A DNA stretch of 64,000 nucleotides, taken from an uncultured Verrucomicrobia subdivision 3 bacterium. GTDB lineage: Bacteria > Verrucomicrobiota > Verrucomicrobiia > Limisphaerales > DASXHY01. The DNA lies in contig CALBZA010000043.1 in NCBI GenBank assembly GCA_937890005.1, positions 1 to 64,000 on the forward strand, written 5' to 3'. Below are positions 22,135 through 30,500 of the stretch, piece after piece (the first letter of the stretch is position 1; each line of letters starts with the position of its first letter). The position numbers and the translations under genes are program-made. The notes beneath the pieces were generated by a model. That model was not told the DNA's origin, ran no database searches, and saw only the letters and a list, made by a program, of their open reading frames with translations.

Positions 22135-22554
22135 TCAGCCGATGGTCTTTGGTTGTGGCTGGTTCAACTTCGATGCCGGAAGGAAGGGTTTTCGGAACGC
22201 TTCGTCGAAGTCATAACCTTCCATGAAATCTTCGCGGCAATCCTTTTCCGTTTTGGCGAGGAGTCCGTAATCGACCATGTTGAACACAATTTCGCCAAAG
22301 TCCTGGCAGGTGCGGATTCCCCACTCTTCAAGAACGGTGATCGCCATGGGGCCGAATTGGGCCAGCGCGAATTCGCGAATGCCGGCGAGCAGTTCCTGCC
22401 CGGTCACATGCCGCTGGTGTCCGCGATTCTCCTTGGAGATCGATTTCTGGGTGTAATCAAGCGCTTCCCGTACGAAAAGGTAAGCGTCGCGATGATAGCG
22501 GGAATCCTTGTTCAGGATCTGATCCAAACCTTCTTCAAACGTCGCTTCGTGCAT
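22135..22554 (-). CDS. Minf_1886 family conserved protein
   Basis: 139 residues, cytoplasmic, no signal peptide. The sequence ILNKDSRYHRDAYLFVREAL and the following VTGQELLAGIREFALAQFG, EEWGIRTCQDFGEIVFNMV are hallmarks of the Minf_1886 family, restricted to Planctomycetes and Verrucomicrobia. Function unknown. The ATG overlaps the stop of the upstream small membrane protein by one base (TAATG), indicating translational coupling. It is one of the better taxonomic markers in the window. Confidence 0.88.
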   Translation of the reverse strand: MHEATFEEGLDQILNKDSRYHRDAYLFVREALDYTQKSISKENRGHQRHVTGQELLAGIREFALAQFGPMAITVLEEWGIRTCQDFGEIVFNMVDYGLLAKTEKDCREDFMEGYDFDEAFRKPFLPASKLNQPQPKTIG

Positions 22555-22709
22555 TACTTTCTCGCGTGTTCACCTGACTCAATGTTTGTGGCGGGAGTCT
22601 GTTCCGCTGTTGCCTGTCCCGTCCGGAAGACTTTCACAGCCCATCCGACGAGCAGCATTCCACAGACAATGCAGAGCACGAGTTGTTCCTGCCGTGTCAG
22701 GCGATTCAC
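22554..22709 (-). CDS. Small single-helix membrane protein
   Basis: 51 residues from the GTG at 22709 (frame open to a GTG at 22742, which would add CTILHG-like residues before the conserved-looking NRLTRQEQLVL). One membrane helix, VLCIVCGMLLVGWAVKVF, then a polar tail. The RQEQ...LL..GW arrangement resembles the N-terminal anchor of ComEA-type proteins, but there is no helix-hairpin-helix domain. It is coupled (TAATG) to the Minf_1886 gene. Confidence 0.5.
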   Translation of the reverse strand: MNRLTRQEQLVLCIVCGMLLVGWAVKVFRTGQATAEQTPATNIESGEHARK

Positions 22710-22760
22710 GCCGTGCAATATAGTGCAATGGGGGGAGAGCACAATTAGAGAAGCGCTCGC

Positions 22761-23444
22761 TCATTTCCTCGCATAAATCAGAACGCGCGTTCCGAAATAG
22801 AGCTGAATGTTGGCATTGGGAATCCCAGCCCGCCGGGCGAACTCTCGCAGTTCCCCGAGCCGAAATCCACGTTTCACCGAAAGAATGCCGTCAGCTTCGA
22901 AGTGACGCGGGAAACGCCGCACGATGAACAGGAGCCGGATCAGCAGATAGAGCAGGGGGCCGCGGTGAAGGTCGCTGAAGTAAATCCCGCGCCGCGCCAC
23001 GCGCCAGGCTTCGCTCAGATGCCTGACCACGTCGTCGTCAGAAAAATGGTGTGTGACCTGCGATGCGACAACGATGTCGAAGCTTTGGTCGGGAAAAGGA
23101 ATATCAAGCGCCGAGCCGACGACGTTGTTTCCGTCGGGATTCAGTTTCAACGCGGCAGCGCAGATATCCAGGTTGGTGAACTCCCAGTTCCAGCCGTGCT
23201 TCTCACGAGCCCACTGGGACAGGACGCGTCCGAGCAGTCCATCTCCGGCACCGACGTCGAGGAACGAAAGGTTGGCGCATTGATCGTGTCCGAAATATCT
23301 CGGCAGGTACCGTTGAAACGGTTCCGCGAAGACCAGCATCCGATTAACTTTCGCGAGCGAATCGTAGCCCTCCACCAGCTCCTTGTGGGAGCGATCTGGC
23401 AGATCGAAATATTCTGCTTGCGTGGCCCGACGCGAGAAAAACAT
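22761..23444 (-). CDS. SAM-dependent methyltransferase, unknown substrate
   Basis: 227 residues. Motif I is LSFLDVGAGDGLLGRVLSQW, strand-2 acidic end FTNLDICAAAL, then GSALDIPFPDQSFDIVVASQ (motifs II-III) with THHFSDDDVVRHLSEAWRVA. The C-terminal half has a hydrophobic stretch (LLYLLIRLLFIVRRF) often seen in class I methyltransferases acting on lipids or polyketides near the membrane. The first gene of the minus-strand run leading to metH. Its start is only 20 bp from the divergent gene at 23465, so one of the two starts may lie further in. Confidence 0.8.
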   Translation of the reverse strand: MFFSRRATQAEYFDLPDRSHKELVEGYDSLAKVNRMLVFAEPFQRYLPRYFGHDQCANLSFLDVGAGDGLLGRVLSQWAREKHGWNWEFTNLDICAAALKLNPDGNNVVGSALDIPFPDQSFDIVVASQVTHHFSDDDVVRHLSEAWRVARRGIYFSDLHRGPLLYLLIRLLFIVRRFPRHFEADGILSVKRGFRLGELREFARRAGIPNANIQLYFGTRVLIYARK

Positions 23445-23464
23445 GCTCTTGCTTTACGTAAACG

Positions 23465-23836
23465 ATGATTGCCGCTCAAGCCAAACCCGCCGGGAATGAA
23501 CACTCCATCCTGCGACGGGTGCTCACTCGGATGTTGGGAGTGGTGGTTGTGGCTTTTCTGGTCGGATACGGAATGCGGCAAGCATCCATCGCACTGGAAC
23601 GGGATTCCCGGCCAGCCGGATTCGCCCGCGGTTTTTTTCAGGGAGCCGTGATGCCATGCGCGTTGCCGAACCTCCTCGTGGGAAAGGATGTGTCCATCTA
23701 CAACGAGAACAACAACGGCGTGCGTTACAAGCTCGGCTATACCTGCGGCGTGAATGCGTGCGGCGCCATTTTCTTCGGATTGTTCTTTCTACGCCTCAGT
23801 CGCATGCGGAAACACTTCCGCGCGCAGAAGCGTTGA
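23465..23836 (+). CDS. Two-helix membrane protein, function unknown
   Basis: 123 residues. Helices at about 22-40 (LTRMLGVVVVAFLVGYGM) and about 91-110 (CGVNACGAIFFGLFFLRL), with a ~50-residue loop between them containing FFQGAVMPCALPNLLVGKD and DVSIYNENNNGVRYKLGYT. Three cysteines are clustered around the loop and second helix. No recognised family. Its divergent neighbour starts 20 bp away and a ten-base palindrome (tttacgtaaa, 23453-23462) sits between the two start codons. Confidence 0.55.
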   Translation: MIAAQAKPAGNEHSILRRVLTRMLGVVVVAFLVGYGMRQASIALERDSRPAGFARGFFQGAVMPCALPNLLVGKDVSIYNENNNGVRYKLGYTCGVNACGAIFFGLFFLRLSRMRKHFRAQKR

Positions 23837-23953
23837 TCCCATCCAGGATTTTCGAGGCAGACGCATCGCGTGATGCGGCACGGATGGTTCGTTTCGAAGC
23901 TTTACCCGAGTTCACTTGCAAAGGCGGGAGCTTGCACCTACTTTGCGCCGCCT

Positions 23954-24883
23954 ATGGAAAAAGTAGTTGTCATCGGCACCGGCTGTGCGGGACTGACCGC
24001 GGCGCTCTACACAGCGCGTGCGAACCTCAAGCCGCTCGTGCTCACCGGTCGTCAGCCCGGCGGCCTTCTCACCACCACCAGCACGGTTGAAAATTTTCCC
24101 GGGTTCCCTGAAGGCATCGACGGTTATGAACTGATGACCCGCATGCAGAAGCAGGCGGAACGTTTTGGCGCCCGCGTGCAATTCGGCACGCTCGAAGCCG
24201 TTGACCTCACCCAGAAGCCCATCCTGCTCACGATCGATGGCGAGACCGTTCAGACGCAAACGCTGATCATCGCGACGGGTGCAGGGCATCGTCATCTCGG
24301 ACTCGAGAGCGAACACAAGCTGGAGAACAAGGGCGTGACCTATTGCGCCACGTGTGATGGTGCGCTTCCGATGTTCCGCAATCAGCCGCTCGTTGTCGTT
24401 GGCGGCGGTGACTCGGCGTGTGAAGAGGCTCTTTATCTGACGCGTTTCGGCTCGATCGTTTATTTGATCCACCGCCGGGACACGTTGCGTGCCTCAAAGA
24501 TCATGAGCGAACGCGTGCTCGCGAATGCGAAGATCAAGCCAATATGGGATTCCGTTGTGACTGAAGTTCTCGATGTGAAGCAGGACAAGGTCACGGGCGT
24601 GCGTGTGAAGAATCTGAAAACCGAAGCTGAAACTGTCATCGACTGCGCGGGCGTGTTTGTAGCGATCGGGCACATTCCGAACACGCAGGTGTTCAAAGGC
24701 GTGATCGACATGGATGACGCCGGTTACATCGTTCCAACCAAAGGTGCGGCCACGAATGTTCCGGGAGTTTTTGTTGCAGGCGATTGCGCGGATCGCGTCT
24801 ATCGCCAGGCCATCACCGCTGCCGGCATGGGCTGCGCCGCGGCGATTGAAGCGGAGCGTTACCTCGAAGCGATGAATCAATAA
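23954..24883 (+). CDS. trxB: Thioredoxin reductase
   Basis: 309 residues from the ATG at 23954 (upstream in-frame ATG at 23870 would add 28 residues before the FAD motif and is not used). FAD-binding GTGCAGLTAALYTARA, the redox-active dithiol CATCDG (C131/C134), NADPH-binding VVGGGDSACEEAL, and the FAD C-terminal motif GVFVAGDCADRVYRQAITAAG match low-molecular-weight bacterial thioredoxin reductases. It reduces thioredoxin with NADPH in the cytoplasm. A strong terminator follows at 24905. Confidence 0.96.
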   Translation: MEKVVVIGTGCAGLTAALYTARANLKPLVLTGRQPGGLLTTTSTVENFPGFPEGIDGYELMTRMQKQAERFGARVQFGTLEAVDLTQKPILLTIDGETVQTQTLIIATGAGHRHLGLESEHKLENKGVTYCATCDGALPMFRNQPLVVVGGGDSACEEALYLTRFGSIVYLIHRRDTLRASKIMSERVLANAKIKPIWDSVVTEVLDVKQDKVTGVRVKNLKTEAETVIDCAGVFVAIGHIPNTQVFKGVIDMDDAGYIVPTKGAATNVPGVFVAGDCADRVYRQAITAAGMGCAAAIEAERYLEAMNQ

Positions 24884-24904
24884 GCGATTTCTCGAATGAC
24901 GCAC

Positions 24905-24931
24905 GCGGCCGGATTTTTCCGGCCGCTTTTT
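24905..24931 (+). terminator. Intrinsic terminator after trxB
   Basis: Perfect 8-bp stem gcggccgg/ccggccgc with a six-base loop, then ttttt. It lies 22 bp after the trxB stop. Confidence 0.9.
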
Positions 24932-25090
24932 CATTCAGGTCTGAACGGTTATGGCTGTTGGGGTGATGTCGTATCCTTTGCGCAAACGAGAACAAAATGC
25001 TCAGTCTCTTTGCTACGTGAAAGAGAATCGTGTGTGTTGAATCGCGGGGGAAATCGGTGCCAGAGGTTGAATTGTACTTTTCGGAAAATG

Positions 25091-25125
25091 AAAAGACCCT
25101 CCAGCCCCGTTTCTGCGGGGCCTGG
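25091..25125 (-). terminator. Possible terminator for the small minus-strand gene at 25148
   Basis: Read on the minus strand, a stem ccaggccccg/cggggctgg (one bulge) is followed after a few bases by ctttt. It begins about 25 bp after the stop of the small gene. The T-run is short and spaced, so this is tentative. Confidence 0.4.
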
Positions 25126-25147
25126 CTCCCGTTTCTGAACGAGAAGT

Positions 25148-25339
25148 TCAGTGGAAGGACGGACGGACGATTCTGACCTGCTCTTGAATGGTTTCGCCGC
25201 TTTCGAAGTCGATCCAGACGCCGGACTTGTCGCGATAGGCAAGACACTCGCGATCGCCGCAGCGGACTCGAACGGGGACAACCATGGGGCGGGAGAACGT
25301 CTCTTCCTTACGAACGCCTTTGGCGCAAAGCGTTTTCAT
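25148..25339 (-). CDS. Small conserved-looking protein, function unknown
   Basis: 63 residues from the ATG at 25339; another ATG at 25285 gives 45 residues. The C-terminal part (VPVRVRCGDRECLAYRDKSG, then VWIDFESGETI) looks like a compact beta-rich domain with a Cys pair and reads like real coding sequence, unlike the other five frames here. No ribosome binding site is clear for either start. A possible terminator lies just downstream. Confidence 0.5.
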   Translation of the reverse strand: MKTLCAKGVRKEETFSRPMVVPVRVRCGDRECLAYRDKSGVWIDFESGETIQEQVRIVRPSFH

Positions 25340-25419
25340 CACAAGAACAATTACCCCGAATCCAGAATCTCCGCCATAGGGCCGAACCCCCGTCGAAACA
25401 ATCCAGAAGATTTCACACA

Positions 25420-25476
25420 TTCACGCATCACGCACTCGCATCGCGCATCACCATTCACGTTTCACTCTCACGCTTC
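25420..25476. repeat. Mini-repeat tract (cacgcatcacgca-like)
   Basis: Irregular iterations of tcacgcatcacgcactcgca, then tcgcgcatcaccattcacgt, ttcactctcacgc, in the leader of the dapF-like gene. The same motif on the other strand occurs inside metH at 16781-16815. Confidence 0.55.
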
Positions 25477-25522
25477 AATTTTTCCTTTCCGCATTCCGTG
25501 CCCGTCGCTAGCGTCCACCCCC

Positions 25523-26377
25523 ATGAATTTTTGGAAATATCATGCACTCGGAAACGATTACCTGGTTCTCGATCCGAAGGAACTCGCAGCGCCGCTCACG
25601 ACTGAACAGGTGAAGCTGATCTGCCATCGCAATTTTGGTGTCGGCTCGGACGGCATTCTCCTCGGGCCGCTCGATGGAACGAGGGCAAAGATCGGATTGC
25701 GCATTTACAATCCGGACGGCAGCGAAGCGGAAAAGAGCGGCAACGGACTCAGAATTTTCTCCCGCTACCTGTGGGACCGGAAGATCGTAGGCAACGATGA
25801 GTTTGCGATCGAAACCGCCGGGGGGCTGGTGAAATCGACTGTGTTTGAAAACGGCCGGATGGTTCGAGTGGAAATGGGCAAGGTCAGCTTCTCCAGCGAA
25901 AAAATTCCCGTCGTCGGATCGAAGCGCGAAGTCCTGAATGAACAGATTGAGGTCGGCGGACGCACGTTCACTTATTGCGCTGCGACGGTTGGAAATCCGC
26001 ACTGTGTTCTGCCGATGCAGGAGATCAACGCCGATCTGGCGAAGCAATTCGGTCCGCTGCTTGAAGTTCATCCGAATTTCCCCAATCGCACGAACGTTCA
26101 ATTCCTGAAGGTGCTCGATCGCGCGAACATCCAGATCGAAATCTGGGAACGTGGCGCCGGTTACACGCTTGCGTCCGGCAGCAGCAGCAGCGCGGCGGCG
26201 TCCGTTGCGCACAAGCTCGGTCTCTGTGACCGCTCGATCACCGTTCACATGCCCGGTGGAAAACTGTCGATCGAGATCGGCAACGACTTCGATATTCTGA
26301 TGACCGGTCCGGTGACGAAGGTTTCGGAAGGCAAACTGTCGGACGAAATTTTTTCAGCAGGCGCGGTGTTGAGCTGA
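25523..26377 (+). CDS. dapF: Diaminopimelate epimerase-like protein with both catalytic cysteines replaced by serine
   Basis: 284 residues from the ATG at 25523; the frame is open further upstream to 25151 but MNFWKYHALGNDYLVLD is the usual DapF N-terminus. DapF interconverts LL- and meso-diaminopimelate for lysine and peptidoglycan synthesis with two cysteines. Here the two motifs read NPDGSEAEKSGNGLR (Ser72 in place of Cys73 of E. coli) and ERGAGYTLASGSSSSAAA (Ser218 in place of Cys217). The rest of both lobes (GNPHCV, MPGGKL, MTGPV) is well conserved. It may be a Ser-using variant subfamily or an isomerase of altered substrate. A terminator follows. Confidence 0.88.
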   Translation: MNFWKYHALGNDYLVLDPKELAAPLTTEQVKLICHRNFGVGSDGILLGPLDGTRAKIGLRIYNPDGSEAEKSGNGLRIFSRYLWDRKIVGNDEFAIETAGGLVKSTVFENGRMVRVEMGKVSFSSEKIPVVGSKREVLNEQIEVGGRTFTYCAATVGNPHCVLPMQEINADLAKQFGPLLEVHPNFPNRTNVQFLKVLDRANIQIEIWERGAGYTLASGSSSSAAASVAHKLGLCDRSITVHMPGGKLSIEIGNDFDILMTGPVTKVSEGKLSDEIFSAGAVLS

Positions 26378-26404
26378 AGCCCGCGAGTTCCAAACCGTTG
26401 TTTC

Positions 26405-26440
26405 AAGTCCCGATTTCCGAAAATGGAATTCGGGACTTTT
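26405..26440 (+). terminator. Intrinsic terminator after the dapF-like gene
   Basis: A 14-bp stem with one mismatch, aagtcccgatttcc and ggaattcgggactt, six-base loop, ending in tttt. It starts 28 bp after the stop codon. Confidence 0.85.
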
Positions 26441-26471
26441 CGTTTCGAAAAGCTGACCCGCCGCAACAGTG

Positions 26472-26503
26472 AAAAAAACAGGCGGAACTTTCGCTCCGCC
26501 TGT
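26472..26503 (-). terminator. Intrinsic terminator after the fumarase operon
   Basis: Read on the minus strand: acaggcgga/tccgcctgt, 9-bp perfect stem with an eight-base loop, then TTTTTT. It lies 28 bp after the stop of the beta subunit gene. Confidence 0.9.
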
Positions 26504-26531
26504 CGTGGAGAATGATGCTATCTGGCCGTTC

Positions 26532-27107
26532 TTAAACGTATTTCGCCAGTTCGGCCTGGCTGGTGGCCAGGACTTCCTTGTGCAGCGAATTGCCGTGGGA
26601 ATCGATTGTTACGACAGCGGGAAAGTTCTCCACTTCGAATTCCCAGATCGCTTCCGGCGCACCGAATTCGTTCATCATGTAAACGTTCTTCACGCGCTTG
26701 ATACATTCAGCGAGCACTTGCGCCGCGCCGCCGATGGCATGGAGATAAACCGAGCCATATTCCTTGCACGCCGCCAGTGTCTTGTCGCCCATGCCGCCCT
26801 TGCCAATCACACCGCGAATGCCGAAATCGCGAATAACCTGCCACTGATACGGCTCTTCGCGAATCGATGTCGTCGGACCAGCAGCGACACATTTCCACTG
26901 GCCTTGCTCGTCTTTGATCACGACCGGGCCGCAATGGTAGAGAATGCCGTCCTTGAGGTTCACTTCCGGCGGAAGCTTGCCGCCCTCATGCAGATACTTG
27001 TGAACGGCGTCGCGTCCGGTGAACACGGTGCCGCTGATCGAAACTTCATCGCCCACCTTCAGGGCGCGGATTGCGGCTTCGGAAATGGGAGTCGTAAGAG
27101 AAATCAT
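26532..27107 (-). CDS. Class I fumarate hydratase, beta subunit
   Basis: 191 residues. Family motifs: VGDEVSISGTVFTGRDAVHKY, GILYHCGPVV, AAGPTTSIREEPY and GVIGKGGMGDKT. This is the C-terminal (beta) half of iron-sulfur fumarase or L-tartrate dehydratase, encoded separately as in many archaea and anaerobes. With the alpha subunit it hydrates fumarate to malate in the TCA cycle. The alpha gene lies 24 bp upstream, so both are in one operon ending at the terminator at 26472. The family cannot separate fumarase from tartrate dehydratase, but fumarase fits the aconitase gene nearby. Confidence 0.9.
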   Translation of the reverse strand: MISLTTPISEAAIRALKVGDEVSISGTVFTGRDAVHKYLHEGGKLPPEVNLKDGILYHCGPVVIKDEQGQWKCVAAGPTTSIREEPYQWQVIRDFGIRGVIGKGGMGDKTLAACKEYGSVYLHAIGGAAQVLAECIKRVKNVYMMNEFGAPEAIWEFEVENFPAVVTIDSHGNSLHKEVLATSQAELAKYV

Positions 27108-27131
27108 ATCTTGAATCGCTGAGGTTAAGGG

Positions 27132-28010
27132 TCAGTAGAGCCAGCTCTGGATTTTGCCGGACGCATCGAGGTTCACGCCCTGTCGCCGGTAGGCCCAGCA
27201 CATGTAACTGACGCTGACGAAGTATGACGCGGGAACACGATTCAGCACGCCAATCTTCGTGCCGAGCAACGTGGTTTTTCCGCCGAAACCCATCGGCCCG
27301 ATGCCAAGTTTATTGGCTGTTTCGACAATGTCCTTTTCCAGTTTGTCGAGTTCCGGGTTCGGATTGGTGTCATCGAGCTTGCGGAGGAGCTGTTGTTTCG
27401 ACGCTTCGTATCCGGTTGCGCGATCGCCGCCGATGCAGATGCCGAGAATGCCGGGACCGCAGCCTTTGCCCTGAGCCTGAAGCACGGCATCGAGAATCAC
27501 CTTGCGGCAGCCGTCCAAATCGCGATTGGCTTTGAGCTTTTCGTTCGGAAGCGAATATTGCGCGCCGACATTCTCGCAACCGCCGCCCTTCAGAATCAGG
27601 CGCACGGAGATATCGGACGAGCGATGCTGATGAAAGTGAATGGTTGGTGCGCCGGGTCCGAGATTGGTTCCGTCGTTTTTTCCAGTGATTGAATCGACGG
27701 AGTTCTGCCGCAGAAAACCTTTCTTCGTCGCAAGCTTTACCGCCTCGCGCGCGGTTTCCTCGAAGGTGATCTGATCGAATCCCACCGGGCATTCGACGTA
27801 GAAAATCACGCTGCCGGTGTCCTGACAGATCGGCTGCGACTTGCTCTTCGCCAGAGCGATGTTCTGTTCAATGATTTTGATCGCGCTTTCGGCAATCGTT
27901 CCCTTTTTCTCCTCTTCAAGCGAGCGGGTGATGGCGCGGTGGACGTCGTCGGGGATTTCGGCCGAGGTGCGGCGGATCAGTTCGAGCAGCGAATCTTGCA
28001 ACACATTCAT
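27132..28010 (-). CDS. Class I fumarate hydratase, alpha subunit
   Basis: 292 residues. Iron-sulfur cluster cysteines are in PICQDTGSVIFYVECPVG, KGGGCENVGAQY and GPGILGICIGGDRATGYEAS. These are the three cysteine-containing motifs of the [4Fe-4S] alpha subunit of class I fumarase and tartrate dehydratase. GPGAPTIHFHQHRS supplies the substrate histidines. It is the first gene of a two-gene operon with the beta subunit. Oxygen-sensitive clusters are typical of the family. Confidence 0.92.
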   Translation of the reverse strand: MNVLQDSLLELIRRTSAEIPDDVHRAITRSLEEEKKGTIAESAIKIIEQNIALAKSKSQPICQDTGSVIFYVECPVGFDQITFEETAREAVKLATKKGFLRQNSVDSITGKNDGTNLGPGAPTIHFHQHRSSDISVRLILKGGGCENVGAQYSLPNEKLKANRDLDGCRKVILDAVLQAQGKGCGPGILGICIGGDRATGYEASKQQLLRKLDDTNPNPELDKLEKDIVETANKLGIGPMGFGGKTTLLGTKIGVLNRVPASYFVSVSYMCWAYRRQGVNLDASGKIQSWLY

Positions 28011-28123
28011 CGACTGTGGAACTTATGCACCACGAATCATCAAGTCAATGAGTCCGCCCAATTAGCAGATTTGCTGAAGGCCATTGTTTGCGGAAGTGTT
28101 GCTCGAATGGCCGGACTGTTGAG

Positions 28124-28981
28124 TTATTCAAGAAGGGACGAAGCGCTTTCTTGAGCCGATAGAATCCTGCCCTTGGGAAGAACGTCCTGTACTGAACCGC
28201 TCTTCCATCGACGCAATCGATACAAGGTGGCGAAGGGAAAATCCGGCGCCGCGCCGCCCTGGCCACCAACCAGTTCGGCGCCGCGACGAACATTGTCCTG
28301 CAGCCACGCCGGCATTCGAAGGTGATACGGATTGCGCTGAACTTCGCCGACGTGAAACGAAAGGGCGGCGATGAGATCTGCCACGTCGTCGGAAGAGAGT
28401 TCGACCATGAGATTCGGCGAGGTCATCTGTCCCCAGAATTCGGTTTCGATCAGGAAACATTCAAAGCTGGATGGCATCGATCGCAAGGCATCCATCACCA
28501 GGAAATGCGTTCCGACATGCGTGCTGTTCCAATCGTGTTTGTGCGGAAAGAAAATCGCCCGCGGTTGATGGCGTCCCAGTATTTCAGCGATCACCTTGAC
28601 CGCGGCCGCCCAGTGAGCAGAGTCGTTTTCCAGGGTTTTCAGACTGATTTTTTCCAGTCCGTTCGGTGCAGTCTGTTCCAGGTCGAACCCGATCCAGTCA
28701 CAGGCGTTTTTCAACTCCTTCAAACGCGGCTGTTGCCGGTCGCGATTGCTTCCCTGCGTGACGGCGACGTTCACGATGCGCATTCCAGCTTCGCGCACCA
28801 GGCGCAAGGCAAGTCCGCCGATCAGGCATTCGTCGTCCGGATGCGGTGAGAAAAGCAGTGCGATCGGTGCGTTCTGCGGGAGCGATGGTTTCGGTCGCGG
28901 CGCAACGCCGCCGAGCGGAAGGGATGTTCCGTCCCTGAGCAGATTGGCGAAGGACGTTACGAACGAGCGATATGGATTCAT
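28124..28981 (-). CDS. PIG-L/LmbE family deacetylase
   Basis: 285 residues. The zinc motif is ALLFSPHPDDECLIGGLALR, followed by VAVTQGSNRDRQQPRLKEL and, further on, IFFPHKHDWNSTHVGTH, whose histidines complete the metal site. PIG-L enzymes remove acetyl groups from N-acetylglucosamine-containing conjugates (mycothiol, bacillithiol, GPI precursors, teicoplanin). Size and motifs match the family, but no pathway partner is adjacent. It is divergent from the ROK gene with 148 bp between the start codons. Confidence 0.87.
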   Translation of the reverse strand: MNPYRSFVTSFANLLRDGTSLPLGGVAPRPKPSLPQNAPIALLFSPHPDDECLIGGLALRLVREAGMRIVNVAVTQGSNRDRQQPRLKELKNACDWIGFDLEQTAPNGLEKISLKTLENDSAHWAAAVKVIAEILGRHQPRAIFFPHKHDWNSTHVGTHFLVMDALRSMPSSFECFLIETEFWGQMTSPNLMVELSSDDVADLIAALSFHVGEVQRNPYHLRMPAWLQDNVRRGAELVGGQGGAAPDFPFATLYRLRRWKSGSVQDVLPKGRILSAQESASSLLE

Positions 28982-29129
28982 GACGGTAGCGACTTCGATT
29001 GGCAGAGAAATTCCCGGAGAGTGGCAGGTCGTGCAACGATGAAATTCCGCAGCTTCGGCAACTCCGTCTCGATTTCACGATGCAGACCGATTAGAGAAAG
29101 TGCGTCATCAGCGACGATCCGAACAAACG

Positions 29130-30497
29130 ATGAACATGAAGCTCCAGTCCAGCGCGCCTCTGGATCCCCATTTCCAACCGGCAATCCTGTTTCATCGAAA
29201 CTACGTCGAGCGGGCAAAGGCTTCAGGCAAAGCGGCTCGGCTTGCGATCGGATTGGAGCGCGAAGCCGGACGGATCTCGCGCTATGAAACAGTGGTTCTT
29301 CCAGAAGCGGATTCGGAATCAGTTCGTCACGTGGAACGAATCGTGAAGTTTCTCCTTTGGGCGCGCGGCGGCTGGCGACTTCATTTCGGCGGTCCGCGTG
29401 CCTTGGGCGAATGGATCCGTTCGGAATATTCTCCAACCGGCAGACGCGCGTTCGACGTCGAACTCATGTCGCGCGTTTATGAACGTCCGTTCGAAGTGAT
29501 GCTGACCGATGCGGATCGCGTTCCGGAACAGAACGAGTCGAATGCAGCGATCGGGGGTCATCTGGAAGGCTGCCGCATTGGCTTCGACCTCGGTGCGAGC
29601 GATTACAAATTGGCGGCGGTCAAAAACGGTGAAGTGGTCTTCAGCGAAGAATTCCCGTGGAACCCAAAGGATCAGGCCGATCCGGATTACCACTACCAAC
29701 ATCTTTCAGCCGGACTGAAAGCAGCCGCGGCGCATCTTCCGCGGGTGGACGCCATCGGCGGAAGTTCGGCGGGTGTGATCGTGAACAACCGAATCATGGT
29801 GGCATCGTTGTTCCGCGCTGTGCCTGCGACGCAGTTTGGACGCGCGAAGAACTTGTTCCTCCGAATCCGTGATGAATGGAACGTGCCGGTTGAAGTTGCA
29901 AACGATGGCGATGTCACGGCGCTGGCGGGTGCGATGTCGCTGAAACAAAACGGGCTTCTCGGGATCGCGATGGGATCGAGTCAGGCGGCGGGTTATCTGA
30001 ATCCGAACGGTGGGATGACCGGATGGCTCAGCGAACTCGCCTTCGCTCCGGTGGATTACAATTCATCGGCCGCGGCAGATGAATGGTCGGGCGATCGCGG
30101 CGTTGGCGTTCTTTATTTTTCACAACAGGCGGTGAATCGACTGCTGCCCGCGGCCGGAATCGATCTGCCGATGGAAATGGGATTGCCGGAGAGACTGGTT
30201 GAAGTTCAGAAGCTGATGTCCAGTGACGATTCTCGCGCCCGACAGATCTATGAAACGATCGGCGTTTATCTGGGCTACACGATCCCGCTCTACGCTGAAT
30301 TTTATGAGTTCAGGCATCTTCTGATTCTCGGGCGAGTGACGACCGGCCCGGGCGGCGACATTGTTCTTACGAAGGCCCGTGAAGTATTGACGGCCGAATT
30401 CCCGGGACTCGCTCAATCGATCGCCCTGCATGTTCCAGATGAAAAGAGCCGGCGGGTCGGTCAGGCCGTTGCAGCGTCGAGCCTTCCCCGTACTTGA
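29130..30497 (+). CDS. ROK family protein with a distinctive N-terminal domain and no zinc motif
   Basis: 455 residues from the ATG at 29130. Residues 1-145 form an unrecognised domain (PAILFHRNYVERAKASGKAA...). From about 145 the ROK sugar-kinase fold begins: phosphate-1 loop IGFDLGASDYKLAAV, active-site segment VEVANDGDVTALAG, and glycine-rich LLGIAMGSSQAAGYL. The usual ROK zinc cluster (CxCGxxGCxE) is absent, and there is no HTH. It could be a sugar kinase of unusual specificity or a non-catalytic regulator. It precedes acnA by 69 bp that hold two competing hairpins. Confidence 0.78.
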   Translation: MNMKLQSSAPLDPHFQPAILFHRNYVERAKASGKAARLAIGLEREAGRISRYETVVLPEADSESVRHVERIVKFLLWARGGWRLHFGGPRALGEWIRSEYSPTGRRAFDVELMSRVYERPFEVMLTDADRVPEQNESNAAIGGHLEGCRIGFDLGASDYKLAAVKNGEVVFSEEFPWNPKDQADPDYHYQHLSAGLKAAAAHLPRVDAIGGSSAGVIVNNRIMVASLFRAVPATQFGRAKNLFLRIRDEWNVPVEVANDGDVTALAGAMSLKQNGLLGIAMGSSQAAGYLNPNGGMTGWLSELAFAPVDYNSSAAADEWSGDRGVGVLYFSQQAVNRLLPAAGIDLPMEMGLPERLVEVQKLMSSDDSRARQIYETIGVYLGYTIPLYAEFYEFRHLLILGRVTTGPGGDIVLTKAREVLTAEFPGLAQSIALHVPDEKSRRVGQAVAASSLPRT

Positions 30498-30500
30498 CGA

